Assembly: GCF_001650025.1 (NCBI RefSeq)
Contig: NZ_LVVY01000119.1
Location: 43,067 to 107,066, forward strand
DNA: 64,000 bases
Reading direction: 5' to 3'
DNA from: Devosia elaeis
GTDB lineage: Bacteria; Pseudomonadota; Alphaproteobacteria; Rhizobiales; Devosiaceae
Within the stretch, counting starts at the first letter, position 1. The number at the start of each line of letters is the position of its first letter. The notes under the pieces were generated by a model. That model saw only the letters and a list, made by a program, of their open reading frames with translations, ran no database searches and was not told where the DNA came from. Below are positions 44,095-52,575 of the stretch, piece after piece. A program made the translations under genes and the position numbers.

Positions 44095-46974
44095 TTGCTC
44101 GCTGCGCTGCCCTTCCTGGCCTGCGCGCTGGTTCTTGCCCTTCCCGGCAGGGGAAACAAGGGCGCGGTATGGATTGCGGCGGTCGTGGCGGGCGTGCTCA
44201 GCCTGCTGTCTATCGGGCTTTTTCCTCTGGTGGCCGATGGCGGCGTCATCAGCACGCGCCTCGAATGGATCCCCCAGCTCGGCCTGAATATCGTGCTGCG
44301 CATGGATGGCTTTGCCTGGCTGTTCGCGGTGCTGATCACCGTGATCGGCTTCCTGGTGGTGCTCTACGCCCGCTATTACATGTCCCCCAAGGACCCGATC
44401 GCGCGCTTTTATTCGCTGCTGCTGGCCTTCATGGGCGCCATGCTGGGCCTGGTTCTGTCCGGCAACATCATCCAGCTTGCCGTCTATTGGGAGCTGACCA
44501 GCCTCGTTTCCTTCCTGCTCATCGGCTATTGGTATCACCGTGGCGATGCGCGCGACGGCGCTCGCATGGCGCTGATCATCACGGGCACGGGCGGCCTGGC
44601 GCTGTTCGTGGCCATGATGCTGGTCGGCCATATCGTGGGCAGCTACGAACTGGACGTCGTCCTGGCCTCCGGCCGCACCCTGGTCGAGAGCCCGCTTTAT
44701 CCGCTGACGCTGATCCTCTTTCTGCTGGGCGCCTTCACCAAGAGCGCGCAATTCCCCTTCCAGTTCTGGTTGCCCAACGCCATGACCGCGCCGACGCCGG
44801 TTTCGGCGTATCTCCATTCGGCGACCATGGTGAAGGCCGGCGTCTTCCTGCTGGCCCGTTTCTGGCCGGTCATGTCCGACAGCGATCTGTGGTTCTGGAT
44901 CGTCACTTATACGGGGCTCGCGACACTCATCTTCGGGGCCTATGCCGCGCTGTTCCAGCGCGATCTCAAGGGCCTCTTGGCCTATTCGACCATTTCCCAT
45001 CTGGGGCTGATCACCACGCTCCTGGGCATGGGGTCGCCGCTCGCCGCCGTCGCGGCCATCTTCCACATCGCCAACCACGCCACGTTCAAGGCCTCGCTGT
45101 TCATGGCCGTGGGCATCATCGACCACGAGACCGGCACGCGCGACGTGCGCAAGCTCAGCGGCCTCATCAAGTTCATGCCGTTTACCGGCACCCTGGCCAT
45201 CATCGCCAGCGCCGCCATGGCCGGCGTCCCGCTGCTCAACGGCTTCCTCTCCAAGGAAATGTTCTTCACCGAGACGGCGATTTACGATTCCAACGTCTTC
45301 ATCAATCTCTCCCTGCCCGTCGGCGCCACCCTGGCGGGCATGCTGAGCGTCGCCTATTCCATCAAGTTCGTTCACGGCGTCTTTTTCGGGCCGCCGCCGA
45401 CCGAGCTGGAAAAGGTGCCGCACGAACCGCCGGCGCTCATGCGCCGCCCCATCGAGTTTCTGGTTCTGGTCTGCCTGGCCGTCGGCATTATTCCCGGCAT
45501 CACCATCGGCCCCTATCTCGCCGCCGCCGTGCATTCGGTCCTCGGCGCCGAAACGCCTTATTACAGCCTCTCGGTCTGGCATGGTTTCAACCTGCCGCTG
45601 ATCATGAGCATCATCGCGCTGGTGGGCGGCGCCATCATCTACGTTCCCTATTACCGGCGCCTGCGGAACATCGACGGCGTGCCGCTGACCCGTGGCCTGC
45701 GCGGCCAGCGCATCTTCGAGCGCATCCTGGTGACCGCCACCAATCGCTGGGCGCGCCGCGTCGTCCAGGCCTTCGGCACCCAGCGCCTGCAGCCGCAAAT
45801 CTTCACGGTCATCTTCCTCGCCTTCGCGGCGGGGATCGTGTCCGGCTGGGCGCGCATGGGCAATCTGCCCCTGCCGGAAAACTTCGATCCGGTTCTGGGA
45901 CTCGTCTGGCTCCTGGGCGGCATCAGCGCCATGGCCGCAGCGCATCAGGCCAAGTTCCATCGCCTGGCCTCGCTGATCCTGATGGGCGGCGCCGGGCTTG
46001 CCACCTGCCTCACCTTCGCCTGGTTCTCCGCGCCCGACCTGGCGCTGACCCAGCTCCTGGCCGAAATCGCCACCACCGTGCTGATCCTGCTGGGCCTGCG
46101 CTGGCTGCCCAAGCGCACGCCGGTGGCCGAGGACCTCACCTGGGGCGTCAAGTTCCGCCGCTATCGCGATATCGGCCTGGCCGTGGTCGCGGGCCTGGCA
46201 ACGGCGCTGGCCAGCTATGCCATCATGACCCGGGCCGCCCCCGACGGCATTTCCGACTTCTTCCTCGCCAATGCCTATAGCCAGGGCGGCGGCACCAATG
46301 TCGTCAATGTCATGCTGGTGGATTTCCGCGGTTTCGATACCCTGGGCGAGATCACGGTTCTCGGCGTCGTCGCGCTTGTCGTCTTCGGGTTGCTGCGCCG
46401 CTTCCGTCCGGCCGCCGACAGCGCCGAACGGCCGGAACAGCAGCGTGTGCTGGATGATTATGCGGCCGGCGCCGGCCAGCACGTGGCCGATGATTTCCTG
46501 CGCATTCCCGCCCTCATCATCAACTGGATGTTCCCCATCGTCATCGTGGCGGCCATCTACATGCTCCTGCGCGGACACGACCTGCCGGGCGGCGGCTTCA
46601 TCGCCGGCATCGTCATGTCGCTGGCCTTCATCCTGCAATATCTCGCCGGCGGAACCCGCTGGGTGGAAGAGCGGCTGCGCATCCTGCCGGTTCTGTGGAT
46701 CGGCTGGGGCCTGCTTCTCGCGCTGCTCACCGGCCTTGGCGCCATGTTGCTGGGCGCGCCGTTCCTGACCTCGGCCTTCGCCTATGCCGACATTCCGTTC
46801 ATCGGCAAAGTGCCGATGGCCACGGCTCTGATCTTCGACCTTGGCGTATTCGCCCTCGTCGTCGGCGCGGTTGTTCTCATGCTCGTCGCCCTTGCCCACC
46901 AATCCATCCGCCGACCCAAGCCGGCCGGTTCGTCCAAACCCAAAGTGCGGGAGGGCCTCGACAAATGGAACTGA
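44095..46974 (+). CDS. mrpA: Na+(K+)/H+ antiporter subunit A, MrpA/MnhA with fused MnhB-type C-terminus (PhaAB)
   Basis: Large membrane subunit of the multi-subunit Mrp/Pha antiporter, at least 959 residues. Proton-translocating NADH-dehydrogenase-like helices carry the motif HSATMVKAGVFLLARFWP. Middle helices carry the DUF4040-type segment, and the last 150 residues (MFPIVIVAAIYMLLRGHDLPGGGFIAGIVMSLAFILQYLAGG) are the MnhB subunit fused on, as in rhizobial PhaAB. The start is uncertain. TTG at 44095 is the first standard start, but coding resemblance begins earlier, and a CTG at 44062 with GAGGA seven bases upstream would add PQISPDLALT. No ATG is available after the stop at 44044-44046. Confidence 0.9.
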   Translation: MLAALPFLACALVLALPGRGNKGAVWIAAVVAGVLSLLSIGLFPLVADGGVISTRLEWIPQLGLNIVLRMDGFAWLFAVLITVIGFLVVLYARYYMSPKDPIARFYSLLLAFMGAMLGLVLSGNIIQLAVYWELTSLVSFLLIGYWYHRGDARDGARMALIITGTGGLALFVAMMLVGHIVGSYELDVVLASGRTLVESPLYPLTLILFLLGAFTKSAQFPFQFWLPNAMTAPTPVSAYLHSATMVKAGVFLLARFWPVMSDSDLWFWIVTYTGLATLIFGAYAALFQRDLKGLLAYSTISHLGLITTLLGMGSPLAAVAAIFHIANHATFKASLFMAVGIIDHETGTRDVRKLSGLIKFMPFTGTLAIIASAAMAGVPLLNGFLSKEMFFTETAIYDSNVFINLSLPVGATLAGMLSVAYSIKFVHGVFFGPPPTELEKVPHEPPALMRRPIEFLVLVCLAVGIIPGITIGPYLAAAVHSVLGAETPYYSLSVWHGFNLPLIMSIIALVGGAIIYVPYYRRLRNIDGVPLTRGLRGQRIFERILVTATNRWARRVVQAFGTQRLQPQIFTVIFLAFAAGIVSGWARMGNLPLPENFDPVLGLVWLLGGISAMAAAHQAKFHRLASLILMGGAGLATCLTFAWFSAPDLALTQLLAEIATTVLILLGLRWLPKRTPVAEDLTWGVKFRRYRDIGLAVVAGLATALASYAIMTRAAPDGISDFFLANAYSQGGGTNVVNVMLVDFRGFDTLGEITVLGVVALVVFGLLRRFRPAADSAERPEQQRVLDDYAAGAGQHVADDFLRIPALIINWMFPIVIVAAIYMLLRGHDLPGGGFIAGIVMSLAFILQYLAGGTRWVEERLRILPVLWIGWGLLLALLTGLGAMLLGAPFLTSAFAYADIPFIGKVPMATALIFDLGVFALVVGAVVLMLVALAHQSIRRPKPAGSSKPKVREGLDKWN

Positions 46975-47300
46975 CCCTGGCCCTCGCCATCGGCGTGCTT
47001 ACAGCCTCGGGCGTCTACCTCGTCCTGCGCCCCCGCACCTTCCAGGTGATTATCGGTCTGTCCCTGATCTCCTATGCGGTCAATCTCTTCATCCTGGCCA
47101 TGGGCCGGCTGCGCATGGATGCGGCGCCGATCCTGTCCGGCGCCAATGCCAATCCGGCCGACTATACCGATCCGGTGCCCCAGGCCCTGGTGTTGACCGC
47201 CATCGTCATCGGCTTCGCCATGACCGCCCTGTTCCTCGTCGTGTTGCTGGCCGCCCGTGGTCTCACCGGCAATGACCACGTCGACGGCAAGGGGAATTGA
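46965..47300 (+). CDS. mrpC: Na+(K+)/H+ antiporter subunit C
   Basis: Three-helix subunit of 111 residues related to NuoK (LRPRTFQVIIGLSLISYAVNLFILAMGRL, then VPQALVLTAIVIGFAMTALFLVVLLAAR). It overlaps the end of the AB gene by 10 bp with GGGAGG upstream. Its NuoK-like glutamate position is replaced, as usual for this family. Part of the membrane antiporter complex. Confidence 0.92.
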   Translation: MELTLALAIGVLTASGVYLVLRPRTFQVIIGLSLISYAVNLFILAMGRLRMDAAPILSGANANPADYTDPVPQALVLTAIVIGFAMTALFLVVLLAARGLTGNDHVDGKGN

Positions 47301-47301
47301 G

Positions 47302-48900
47302 ATGACGGATATGAACCATCTCGCCATCCTGCCGATCCTGGTTCCGATGATCGCGGCCATCGCCAATCTGCTGCTCAGCGATCAGCGCAGCGACAAGCGC
47401 GTCGTCGGGCTCAATATCGGGTTCAGCGCCCTGCTGCTGCTCGTCTCGATCCTGCTCCTCGTGGCTTTGGCCCAGTCCGGCCAGACGGCTGCGGCGGTCT
47501 ATCCTCTGGGCAATTGGCCCATTCCCTTCGGAATCGTGCTGGTCGCCGACAGGCTCGCCGCGATCATGGTGCTCACCACCTCGGTCCTGGCGCTGGCGGC
47601 GCTGATCTATGCCTCGGCGCGCTGGCATAGCCGGGCCCCCAATTTTTTCCCGCTCTTCCATGCCCTGACCATGGGGCTCAACGGCGCCTTCCTCACCGGC
47701 GACCTCTTCAACCTCTTCGTCTTTTTCGAATTGCTGCTGGCGGCCTCCTATGGCCTGGCGCTGTTCGGCGGGGGTCGCAACCGCGTCCGCTCGGCGATGC
47801 ATTACATCGTCATCAACCTGGTGGCCTCGTTCCTGTTCCTCATCGGCGTGGCGCTGATCTACGGCACGACCGGGACGCTCAACATGGCCGATATCGCCCG
47901 GGCCGTGCCCCATATCGCGGCGGACGATCGGGGACTGTTCGAAGCCGGAGCGGCCGTGCTGGGCATCGCCTTCCTCATCAAGGCCGGCTCCTGGCCGCTG
48001 CATTTCTGGCTGCCCAATACCTATTCGGCCGCCGCCCCGCCGGTCGCGGCGCTCTTTGCCGTGATGACCAAGGTGGGCTTCTACGCCATCCTGCGCCTCT
48101 GGATGCTGGTCTTCGCCAATTTGTCCGGGCCGGAAGCCACGTTCGGGCAGACCACCCTGCTGGTCCTGGGCGTCGCCACTGTCGCCTATGGCAGCATCGG
48201 CGCCCTTTCCAGCAAGGCGCTCGACCGGCTGGCCAGCTATCTCATCCTGGTTTCCGCGGGCACGCTGCTGCTGGCCGTGGGCTATAATTCGCCCGGCGTC
48301 ACCACGGGCGCGCTCTATTATTTCGTCGTCGCCACATTGGCGGCGGGGGCGCTGTTCCTGCTCAAGGACATCATCGATCAGATCCTGCCCGCCGAGGCGC
48401 AGGTTCTGGCCGTGTCCATGGAGCTCTATGGCGACGAAGAGGAAATCCTGGACGAGGACCAGGAAGTCAGCCGCACCATTCCCGCCGCGGCCACCCTTAT
48501 CAGCCTCTGCTTCGCCATTGCCGCCCTGGTCATGGCCGGATTGCCGCCGCTCTCGGGTTTCATCGCCAAGTTCGCGATGATCTCGTCCGCCCTCAACGCC
48601 GACAATGCGCCCAATGTGGCCACCTGGTGGATCACCGGCGCGCTCATCGTCTCGGGATTGTTCGTGCTGGTCTCCATGGTCCGCAACGGCATCAACATCT
48701 TCTGGACCTCGCTCCCCGAGGATGGCGTGCTGCGCCTGCGTCCGCTCGAGATCGGCCCCATCGTGGTGCTGCTGGCGCTGTGCGTCGTCCTGGCCATCGC
48801 CGCGGGTCCCGCCATGGGCTTCTTTGCCGAGACCGCGGCTTTCATCCATGATCCCCAGGCCTATATCCAGATCGTCCTGCCGGCGGAGAGTGCCCTATGA
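47302..48900 (+). CDS. mrpD: Na+(K+)/H+ antiporter subunit D
   Basis: Proton-translocating subunit of 532 residues homologous to NuoL/M/N. Key helices are visible: FELLLAASYGLALFG, the lysine helix LIKAGSWPLHFWLPNTYSAAAPPVAALFAVMTKVGFYAILR and the later GLPPLSGFIAKF. The ATG at 47302 follows the C subunit by 1 bp with AAGGGGAA upstream; the longer open frame is inside mrpC. Confidence 0.93.
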   Translation: MTDMNHLAILPILVPMIAAIANLLLSDQRSDKRVVGLNIGFSALLLLVSILLLVALAQSGQTAAAVYPLGNWPIPFGIVLVADRLAAIMVLTTSVLALAALIYASARWHSRAPNFFPLFHALTMGLNGAFLTGDLFNLFVFFELLLAASYGLALFGGGRNRVRSAMHYIVINLVASFLFLIGVALIYGTTGTLNMADIARAVPHIAADDRGLFEAGAAVLGIAFLIKAGSWPLHFWLPNTYSAAAPPVAALFAVMTKVGFYAILRLWMLVFANLSGPEATFGQTTLLVLGVATVAYGSIGALSSKALDRLASYLILVSAGTLLLAVGYNSPGVTTGALYYFVVATLAAGALFLLKDIIDQILPAEAQVLAVSMELYGDEEEILDEDQEVSRTIPAAATLISLCFAIAALVMAGLPPLSGFIAKFAMISSALNADNAPNVATWWITGALIVSGLFVLVSMVRNGINIFWTSLPEDGVLRLRPLEIGPIVVLLALCVVLAIAAGPAMGFFAETAAFIHDPQAYIQIVLPAESAL

Positions 48901-49382
48901 AACGGCTCTTCCCCCATCCGCTGCTGGCGGTAATCCTGCTGATCCTCTGGCTCATCCTGCAGCAATCGGCCGGGCTGGGACATATCCTGCTGGGCGGCGT
49001 CATCGCCATTCTCGCCTCGCTGGCCGCCAGCCTCATCATCCCGGAACCGCTGATCGTGCGCCGGCCGCTCAAGGTGCTGCAGCTCATCGTCGTGGCGGGC
49101 CTGGATATCGTGCGCTCCAATATCGCGGTGATGCTGATCCTGTTCAGCCCCCGCCCCCAGCCCACGGCCGCCTTCATCGAAATGCCGCTGAAGCTGACCA
49201 ATACGTTCGGCCTGGCGGTTCTGGCCTGCCTCATCACCGCGACCCCGGGCAGCGCCTGGCTGGAATATGACCGGGAGCGCAGCACGGTCCTGATCCACGT
49301 CTTCGACCTGGTCGATGCCGATGAATGGGTCGAGACCATCAAGAACCGCTACGAATCCCTGCTTATGGAGATTTTCCAATGA
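48897..49382 (+). CDS. mrpE: Na+(K+)/H+ antiporter subunit E
   Basis: Subunit of 161 residues with two or three N-terminal helices and a soluble C-terminal part. The family motif TNTFGLAVLACLITATPGSAWLEYDRERSTVLIHVFDL is complete. It overlaps mrpD and mrpF by 4 bp each. Confidence 0.92.
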   Translation: MKRLFPHPLLAVILLILWLILQQSAGLGHILLGGVIAILASLAASLIIPEPLIVRRPLKVLQLIVVAGLDIVRSNIAVMLILFSPRPQPTAAFIEMPLKLTNTFGLAVLACLITATPGSAWLEYDRERSTVLIHVFDLVDADEWVETIKNRYESLLMEIFQ

Positions 49383-49660
49383 GTGTGGCCATTCTTCACT
49401 GGAGCCTGCTGGCGGCGCAATTCCTGCTCAGCATCGCCATGCTGGCGACGCTCTATCGCATGGTCATCGGCCCGCGCGCCCAGGACCGCATCCTGGCGCT
49501 GGACGCACTCTATGTCGTCGCGCTGCTGCTGCTCATCACGCTCGGCATCCGCACCAATTCCCAGGTCTATTTCGAGCTCGCCATGCTGATCGGCCTGCTC
49601 GGCTTCGTGGGCACGGTGGCCTTGGCCAAGTTCCTCATGCGCGGGGAGGTGATCGAATGA
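49379..49660 (+). CDS. mrpF: Na+(K+)/H+ antiporter subunit F
   Basis: Three-helix subunit of 93 residues. The motif YRMVIGPRAQDRILALDALYVVALLLLI is the MnhF hallmark. The ATG at 49379 overlaps the mrpE stop; the gene overlaps mrpG by 4 bp. Confidence 0.92.
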   Translation: MSVAILHWSLLAAQFLLSIAMLATLYRMVIGPRAQDRILALDALYVVALLLLITLGIRTNSQVYFELAMLIGLLGFVGTVALAKFLMRGEVIE

Positions 49661-50010
49661 TTGACGATCTGCCGCTCTGGCTGTCCATCCTGGTCTCGGT
49701 TCTGGTCGTCGGCGGCGCGCTGCTGACCATGGCGGGCTGTTTCGGCATGGTGCGGCTGCAGAATTTCTACCTGCGCATCCATGCTCCCACCATGGGCACC
49801 AGCATGGGCGGCGGGCTGATCCTGCTCGCCTCGGCCATCTATTTCACCATCACGCGCGACCGGCTGATCGTGCATGAGATGATCATCTTCCTCTTTGTGA
49901 CGGTGACCACGCCGGTGACGCTCATGCTGCTGGCCCGCGCCACCCTGTTCCGCGACCGCATCGAAGGCAATGACGGCGTACCCAAGCGGATCAACGGCGA
50001 CCAGCAATAG
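49657..50010 (+). CDS. mrpG: Na+(K+)/H+ antiporter subunit G
   Basis: Subunit of 117 residues with three helices. MVRLQNFYLRIHAPTMGTSMGGGLILLAS and MIIFLFVTVTTPVTLMLLARA are the MnhG signatures. Last gene of the antiporter operon; the LacI gene starts 67 bp later on the same strand. Confidence 0.92.
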   Translation: MIDDLPLWLSILVSVLVVGGALLTMAGCFGMVRLQNFYLRIHAPTMGTSMGGGLILLASAIYFTITRDRLIVHEMIIFLFVTVTTPVTLMLLARATLFRDRIEGNDGVPKRINGDQQ

Positions 50011-50077
50011 CGCGATTGTCTGGACCGGAACCCGCCGCCATGCCACGATTGGCAGCCGCCTCAGCCGGGACAAACAG

Positions 50078-51094
50078 ATGACCACCGACGTCAAACCCCG
50101 ATCCTTCGTGAGCGCCCGCATGGTGGCCGAAAAGGCGGGCGTCTCGCGCTCGGCCGTCTCGCGCACCTTCACCCATGGCGCCAGCGTGTCCGAAGAGACC
50201 CGGCGCAAGGTGCTCGATGCCGCCGGCGCCCTCGGCTACCACGTCAATCACCTGGCCCGGGGCCTGCGCGAGCGCAGCAATATCGTGTGCCTGGTCGTCG
50301 CCGACATGACCACGCCGATCCGCGCTGGCATGGTGGACGTGCTCACGCGCGAGCTCCAGGCCTCGGGCAAGATCACCATGGTCATCAATACAAGGGCCGA
50401 TACGGAAAGCGTCTCCCAGGCCCTGCGGCAGACCCTCAATTATCGCGCCGACGCCACCGTGGTGCTCTCCGGCACGCCGCCCGCCACGCTGATCGAGACC
50501 TGCCTCGCCAATGGCCAGCAGGTGGTGCTGATCAACCGCGACGACAAGCTGGTGGGCAGCCATAATCTGGGCGTCGACAATGCCATGGCCGGCCGGGAGG
50601 CCTATTTCCTGCTCCGGCGCGCCGGCTGCCAGCGGCTGGGCCTCGTCACCTCCGATGCCGGCACGGCGAGCCTGGTGGAGCGCGAGCGCGTATTCGTCGA
50701 TGCGGCGCGGGCCGACGGCATCGAGGTTGCCGTGTTCGAAACCGGCCCCACCGGCTATGCCTCCGGCTTCGAAGCCGGCCGCCGCGCCTTCGGCCGCTCC
50801 AGCAGTCCCGATGGCGTGTTCTGCGTCACCGACCTTTTGGCCCTGGGCTTCATGGATGCGGCCATGCACGAATTCGGCCTTCGCATCCCCGAGGATCTCT
50901 GCGTGGTCGGTTTCGACGATATAGAGCAGGCCGGGTGGCAATCCTACCGGCTCACCACCTTCGCCCAGCCGCTCAAGGACATGGCCGAACAGGTTATGGA
51001 TTTGCTGCTCGATCCCGATTCCGCCGGTTCGGAGCGCATTCTCTTCGAACCCACCCCCCGCTGGCGCAAGTCCGTCCGCCCCGGCCCGGTTTAA
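50078..51094 (+). CDS. LacI family transcriptional regulator
   Basis: Repressor of 338 residues with the LacI helix-turn-helix slightly inside the N-terminus (SARMVAEKAGVSRSAVSRTFTHGASVSEETRRKVLDAAGALGYHVN), the hinge and a periplasmic-binding-like ligand domain (DGVFCVTDLLALGFMDAAMHEFGLRIPEDLCVVGFDDIEQAGW). The ATG at 50078 gives the standard length; upstream codons in this frame overlap the tail of mrpG and the spacer. It precedes the ABC-GDPD-phosphatase operon, and two palindromes suited to LacI proteins (51107-51122 and 51185-51202) lie just after it. Confidence 0.9.
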   Translation: MTTDVKPRSFVSARMVAEKAGVSRSAVSRTFTHGASVSEETRRKVLDAAGALGYHVNHLARGLRERSNIVCLVVADMTTPIRAGMVDVLTRELQASGKITMVINTRADTESVSQALRQTLNYRADATVVLSGTPPATLIETCLANGQQVVLINRDDKLVGSHNLGVDNAMAGREAYFLLRRAGCQRLGLVTSDAGTASLVERERVFVDAARADGIEVAVFETGPTGYASGFEAGRRAFGRSSSPDGVFCVTDLLALGFMDAAMHEFGLRIPEDLCVVGFDDIEQAGWQSYRLTTFAQPLKDMAEQVMDLLLDPDSAGSERILFEPTPRWRKSVRPGPV

Positions 51095-51106
51095 TTGCAC
51101 ATCGTT

Positions 51107-51122
51107 TTGCACACGTGCGCAA
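51107..51122. promoter_or_regulatory. LacI-type operator, copy 1
   Basis: TTGCACACGTGCGCAA, a 16-bp palindrome with a single mismatched pair and central CACGTG, 13 bp after the LacI stop and upstream of the transport operon. Confidence 0.6.
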
Positions 51123-51184
51123 CGGCATCACTGTCATAAAAGCGTTATTCACGCCCGCTATCAGCAAATCCGAATTTCTTGACC

Positions 51185-51202
51185 AATGCACTTGTGTGCA
51201 TT
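51185..51202. promoter_or_regulatory. LacI-type operator, copy 2, overlapping a possible promoter
   Basis: AATGCAC-TTGT-GTGCATT with perfect 7-bp arms. It directly follows TTGACC (51179-51184), a fair -35, so a bound repressor would sit in the spacer. The -10 (GAGAAT near 51204-51209) is at a long 19-bp spacing and is unsure. It is 78 bp from copy 1, which would suit looping. Confidence 0.55.
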
Positions 51203-51309
51203 CGAGAATGGGTGTTGTCTTGGCGAAGCGATAAGCACATCGCGGAGCGGCATACCCGACAGAGATTGGGAACCCCTTCCGCCTATCGCTGCACATAGGG
51301 AGGAGGCCC

Positions 51310-51384
51310 ATGAGGCGGGCGAACCGGTGCCGATCCGGCTCGCCAGGCGGTCAGACCGCGCGCTGCCTCCGCAATCGGCTGTGA
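51310..51384 (+). CDS. Possible arginine-rich leader peptide, 24 aa
   Basis: Short frame in the long 5' leader of the transport operon. A very strong ribosome site (GGGAGGAGG) precedes ATG at 51310, and TGA falls at 51382-51384, 39 bp before the binding-protein start. Seven of the 24 residues are arginine and two are cysteine (MRRANRCRSG...). It could be a leader ORF that tunes translation downstream. No homologue is claimed; a chance ribosome site is the alternative. Confidence 0.4.
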   Translation: MRRANRCRSGSPGGQTARCLRNRL

Positions 51385-51423
51385 AGCGCCGTGGCTCCGG
51401 TCACGTAATGGGAGAATTGAGAT

Positions 51424-52575
51424 ATGAAACGCCGCACTTTCATGATGTCCGCCGCCGGTGCTGCCGCCGGCATGGCCATCCTGCCCCGCATGTCCTTCGC
51501 CGCCGAAGGCGTCATCGACTGGTACACCAGCTCGGACAGCAATATCCTCGACTTCTGGACCAATATCGTGAAGCCGGCCTTCGAAGCCGCCCATCCAGGG
51601 GTCACGATCAATCTGGTCGATGCGGGCGACGGCGCTGGCATCATCGCCATCAGCGAACGCGCCATGGCCGCCAAGCAGACCAATACCGATCCGCAGGCCG
51701 ATTTCTTCGAATCCGCCGATCCGCTGCTGCCGGCCGGCGCCATCGAGGCCGGCATTTTCGTCAACATCAAGGAAGCCGGGCTTTCCAACTATTCCAAGCT
51801 CAATCCGGCCGGCATCCAGTCCGATTATTCCCTGCCCTATCGCGGCAGCCAGGTGCTGCTCGCCTATGACACGACCAAGCTCGATCCGGCCGATGCGCCC
51901 AAGAGCTGGGACGATCTGGTCACCTGGATCAAGGCCAATCCCGGCCAGTTCGTCTATAATCGTCCCGACAAGGGCGGCTCGGGCGGCAATTTCGTGCGCC
52001 GCGCCATCCACCAGGCCAATGGGCTCGATCCGTCCATGTTCACGGTCGACAACTATACCCAGGAATTCGGCGACGAGACCCTGGGCAAGGCCTGGGAACT
52101 GCTCAAGGATATTGCCCCCTCGCTCTATGACAATGGCGCCTATTCCTCGGGCAACACCCAGTCCATCCAGCTGCTCTCACAGGGCGTGGTGACCATGGTT
52201 CCGGTCTGGTCGGACCAGGTGCTCCAGGCTATCGACCAGGGCGTTCTGCCCGACACGACCGGCCTCGTGCAATTGCAGGATCTGGCGCTGGTCGGCGGGT
52301 TCACCCGCTCGGTCGTGCTCGAAACCGGCACCAATCGCGACGCAGCCCTGCAGCTCGCCGATTTCATGCTCTCCGAGGAAATCCAGAGCGCCATCCTGAC
52401 CGAACTCGGCGGTTTCCCCGGCGTGTCCTGGGATCACATCGATCCCGAACTGCGCGAACGCTTCGCCGATATCGTGCCGCAATCCATTCCCACCTTCCCC
52501 GGTGGTGCATGGGAAGCCGCCATCAATGATGGCTGGTATCGCAACGTCGCTCCCAACGTCGACCGCAACTCGTGA
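51424..52575 (+). CDS. ABC transporter substrate-binding protein (AfuA/Fe3+-type fold)
   Basis: Periplasmic binding protein of 383 residues. The N-terminus KRRTFMMSAAGAAAGMAIL fits a Tat signal (twin arginine), with cleavage near SFAAE. The mature chain starts VIDWYTSSDSNILDFWTNIVKPAFEAAHPGVTINLVDAGDG, like the iron/thiamine/phosphosugar-binding group. Members once called iron-binding can bind sugar phosphates. The genes downstream for a glycerophosphodiesterase and a phosphatase point to an organophosphate ligand; this is inference. GGGAG precedes the ATG, and the stop overlaps the first permease gene. Confidence 0.88.
   Translation: MKRRTFMMSAAGAAAGMAILPRMSFAAEGVIDWYTSSDSNILDFWTNIVKPAFEAAHPGVTINLVDAGDGAGIIAISERAMAAKQTNTDPQADFFESADPLLPAGAIEAGIFVNIKEAGLSNYSKLNPAGIQSDYSLPYRGSQVLLAYDTTKLDPADAPKSWDDLVTWIKANPGQFVYNRPDKGGSGGNFVRRAIHQANGLDPSMFTVDNYTQEFGDETLGKAWELLKDIAPSLYDNGAYSSGNTQSIQLLSQGVVTMVPVWSDQVLQAIDQGVLPDTTGLVQLQDLALVGGFTRSVVLETGTNRDAALQLADFMLSEEIQSAILTELGGFPGVSWDHIDPELRERFADIVPQSIPTFPGGAWEAAINDGWYRNVAPNVDRNS

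Noticed and set aside
44023..46902. Open frame of about 960 codons antisense to the Mrp subunit A gene
   Set aside because: Hydrophilic low-complexity translation typical of the reverse of a membrane protein gene; no start signal.
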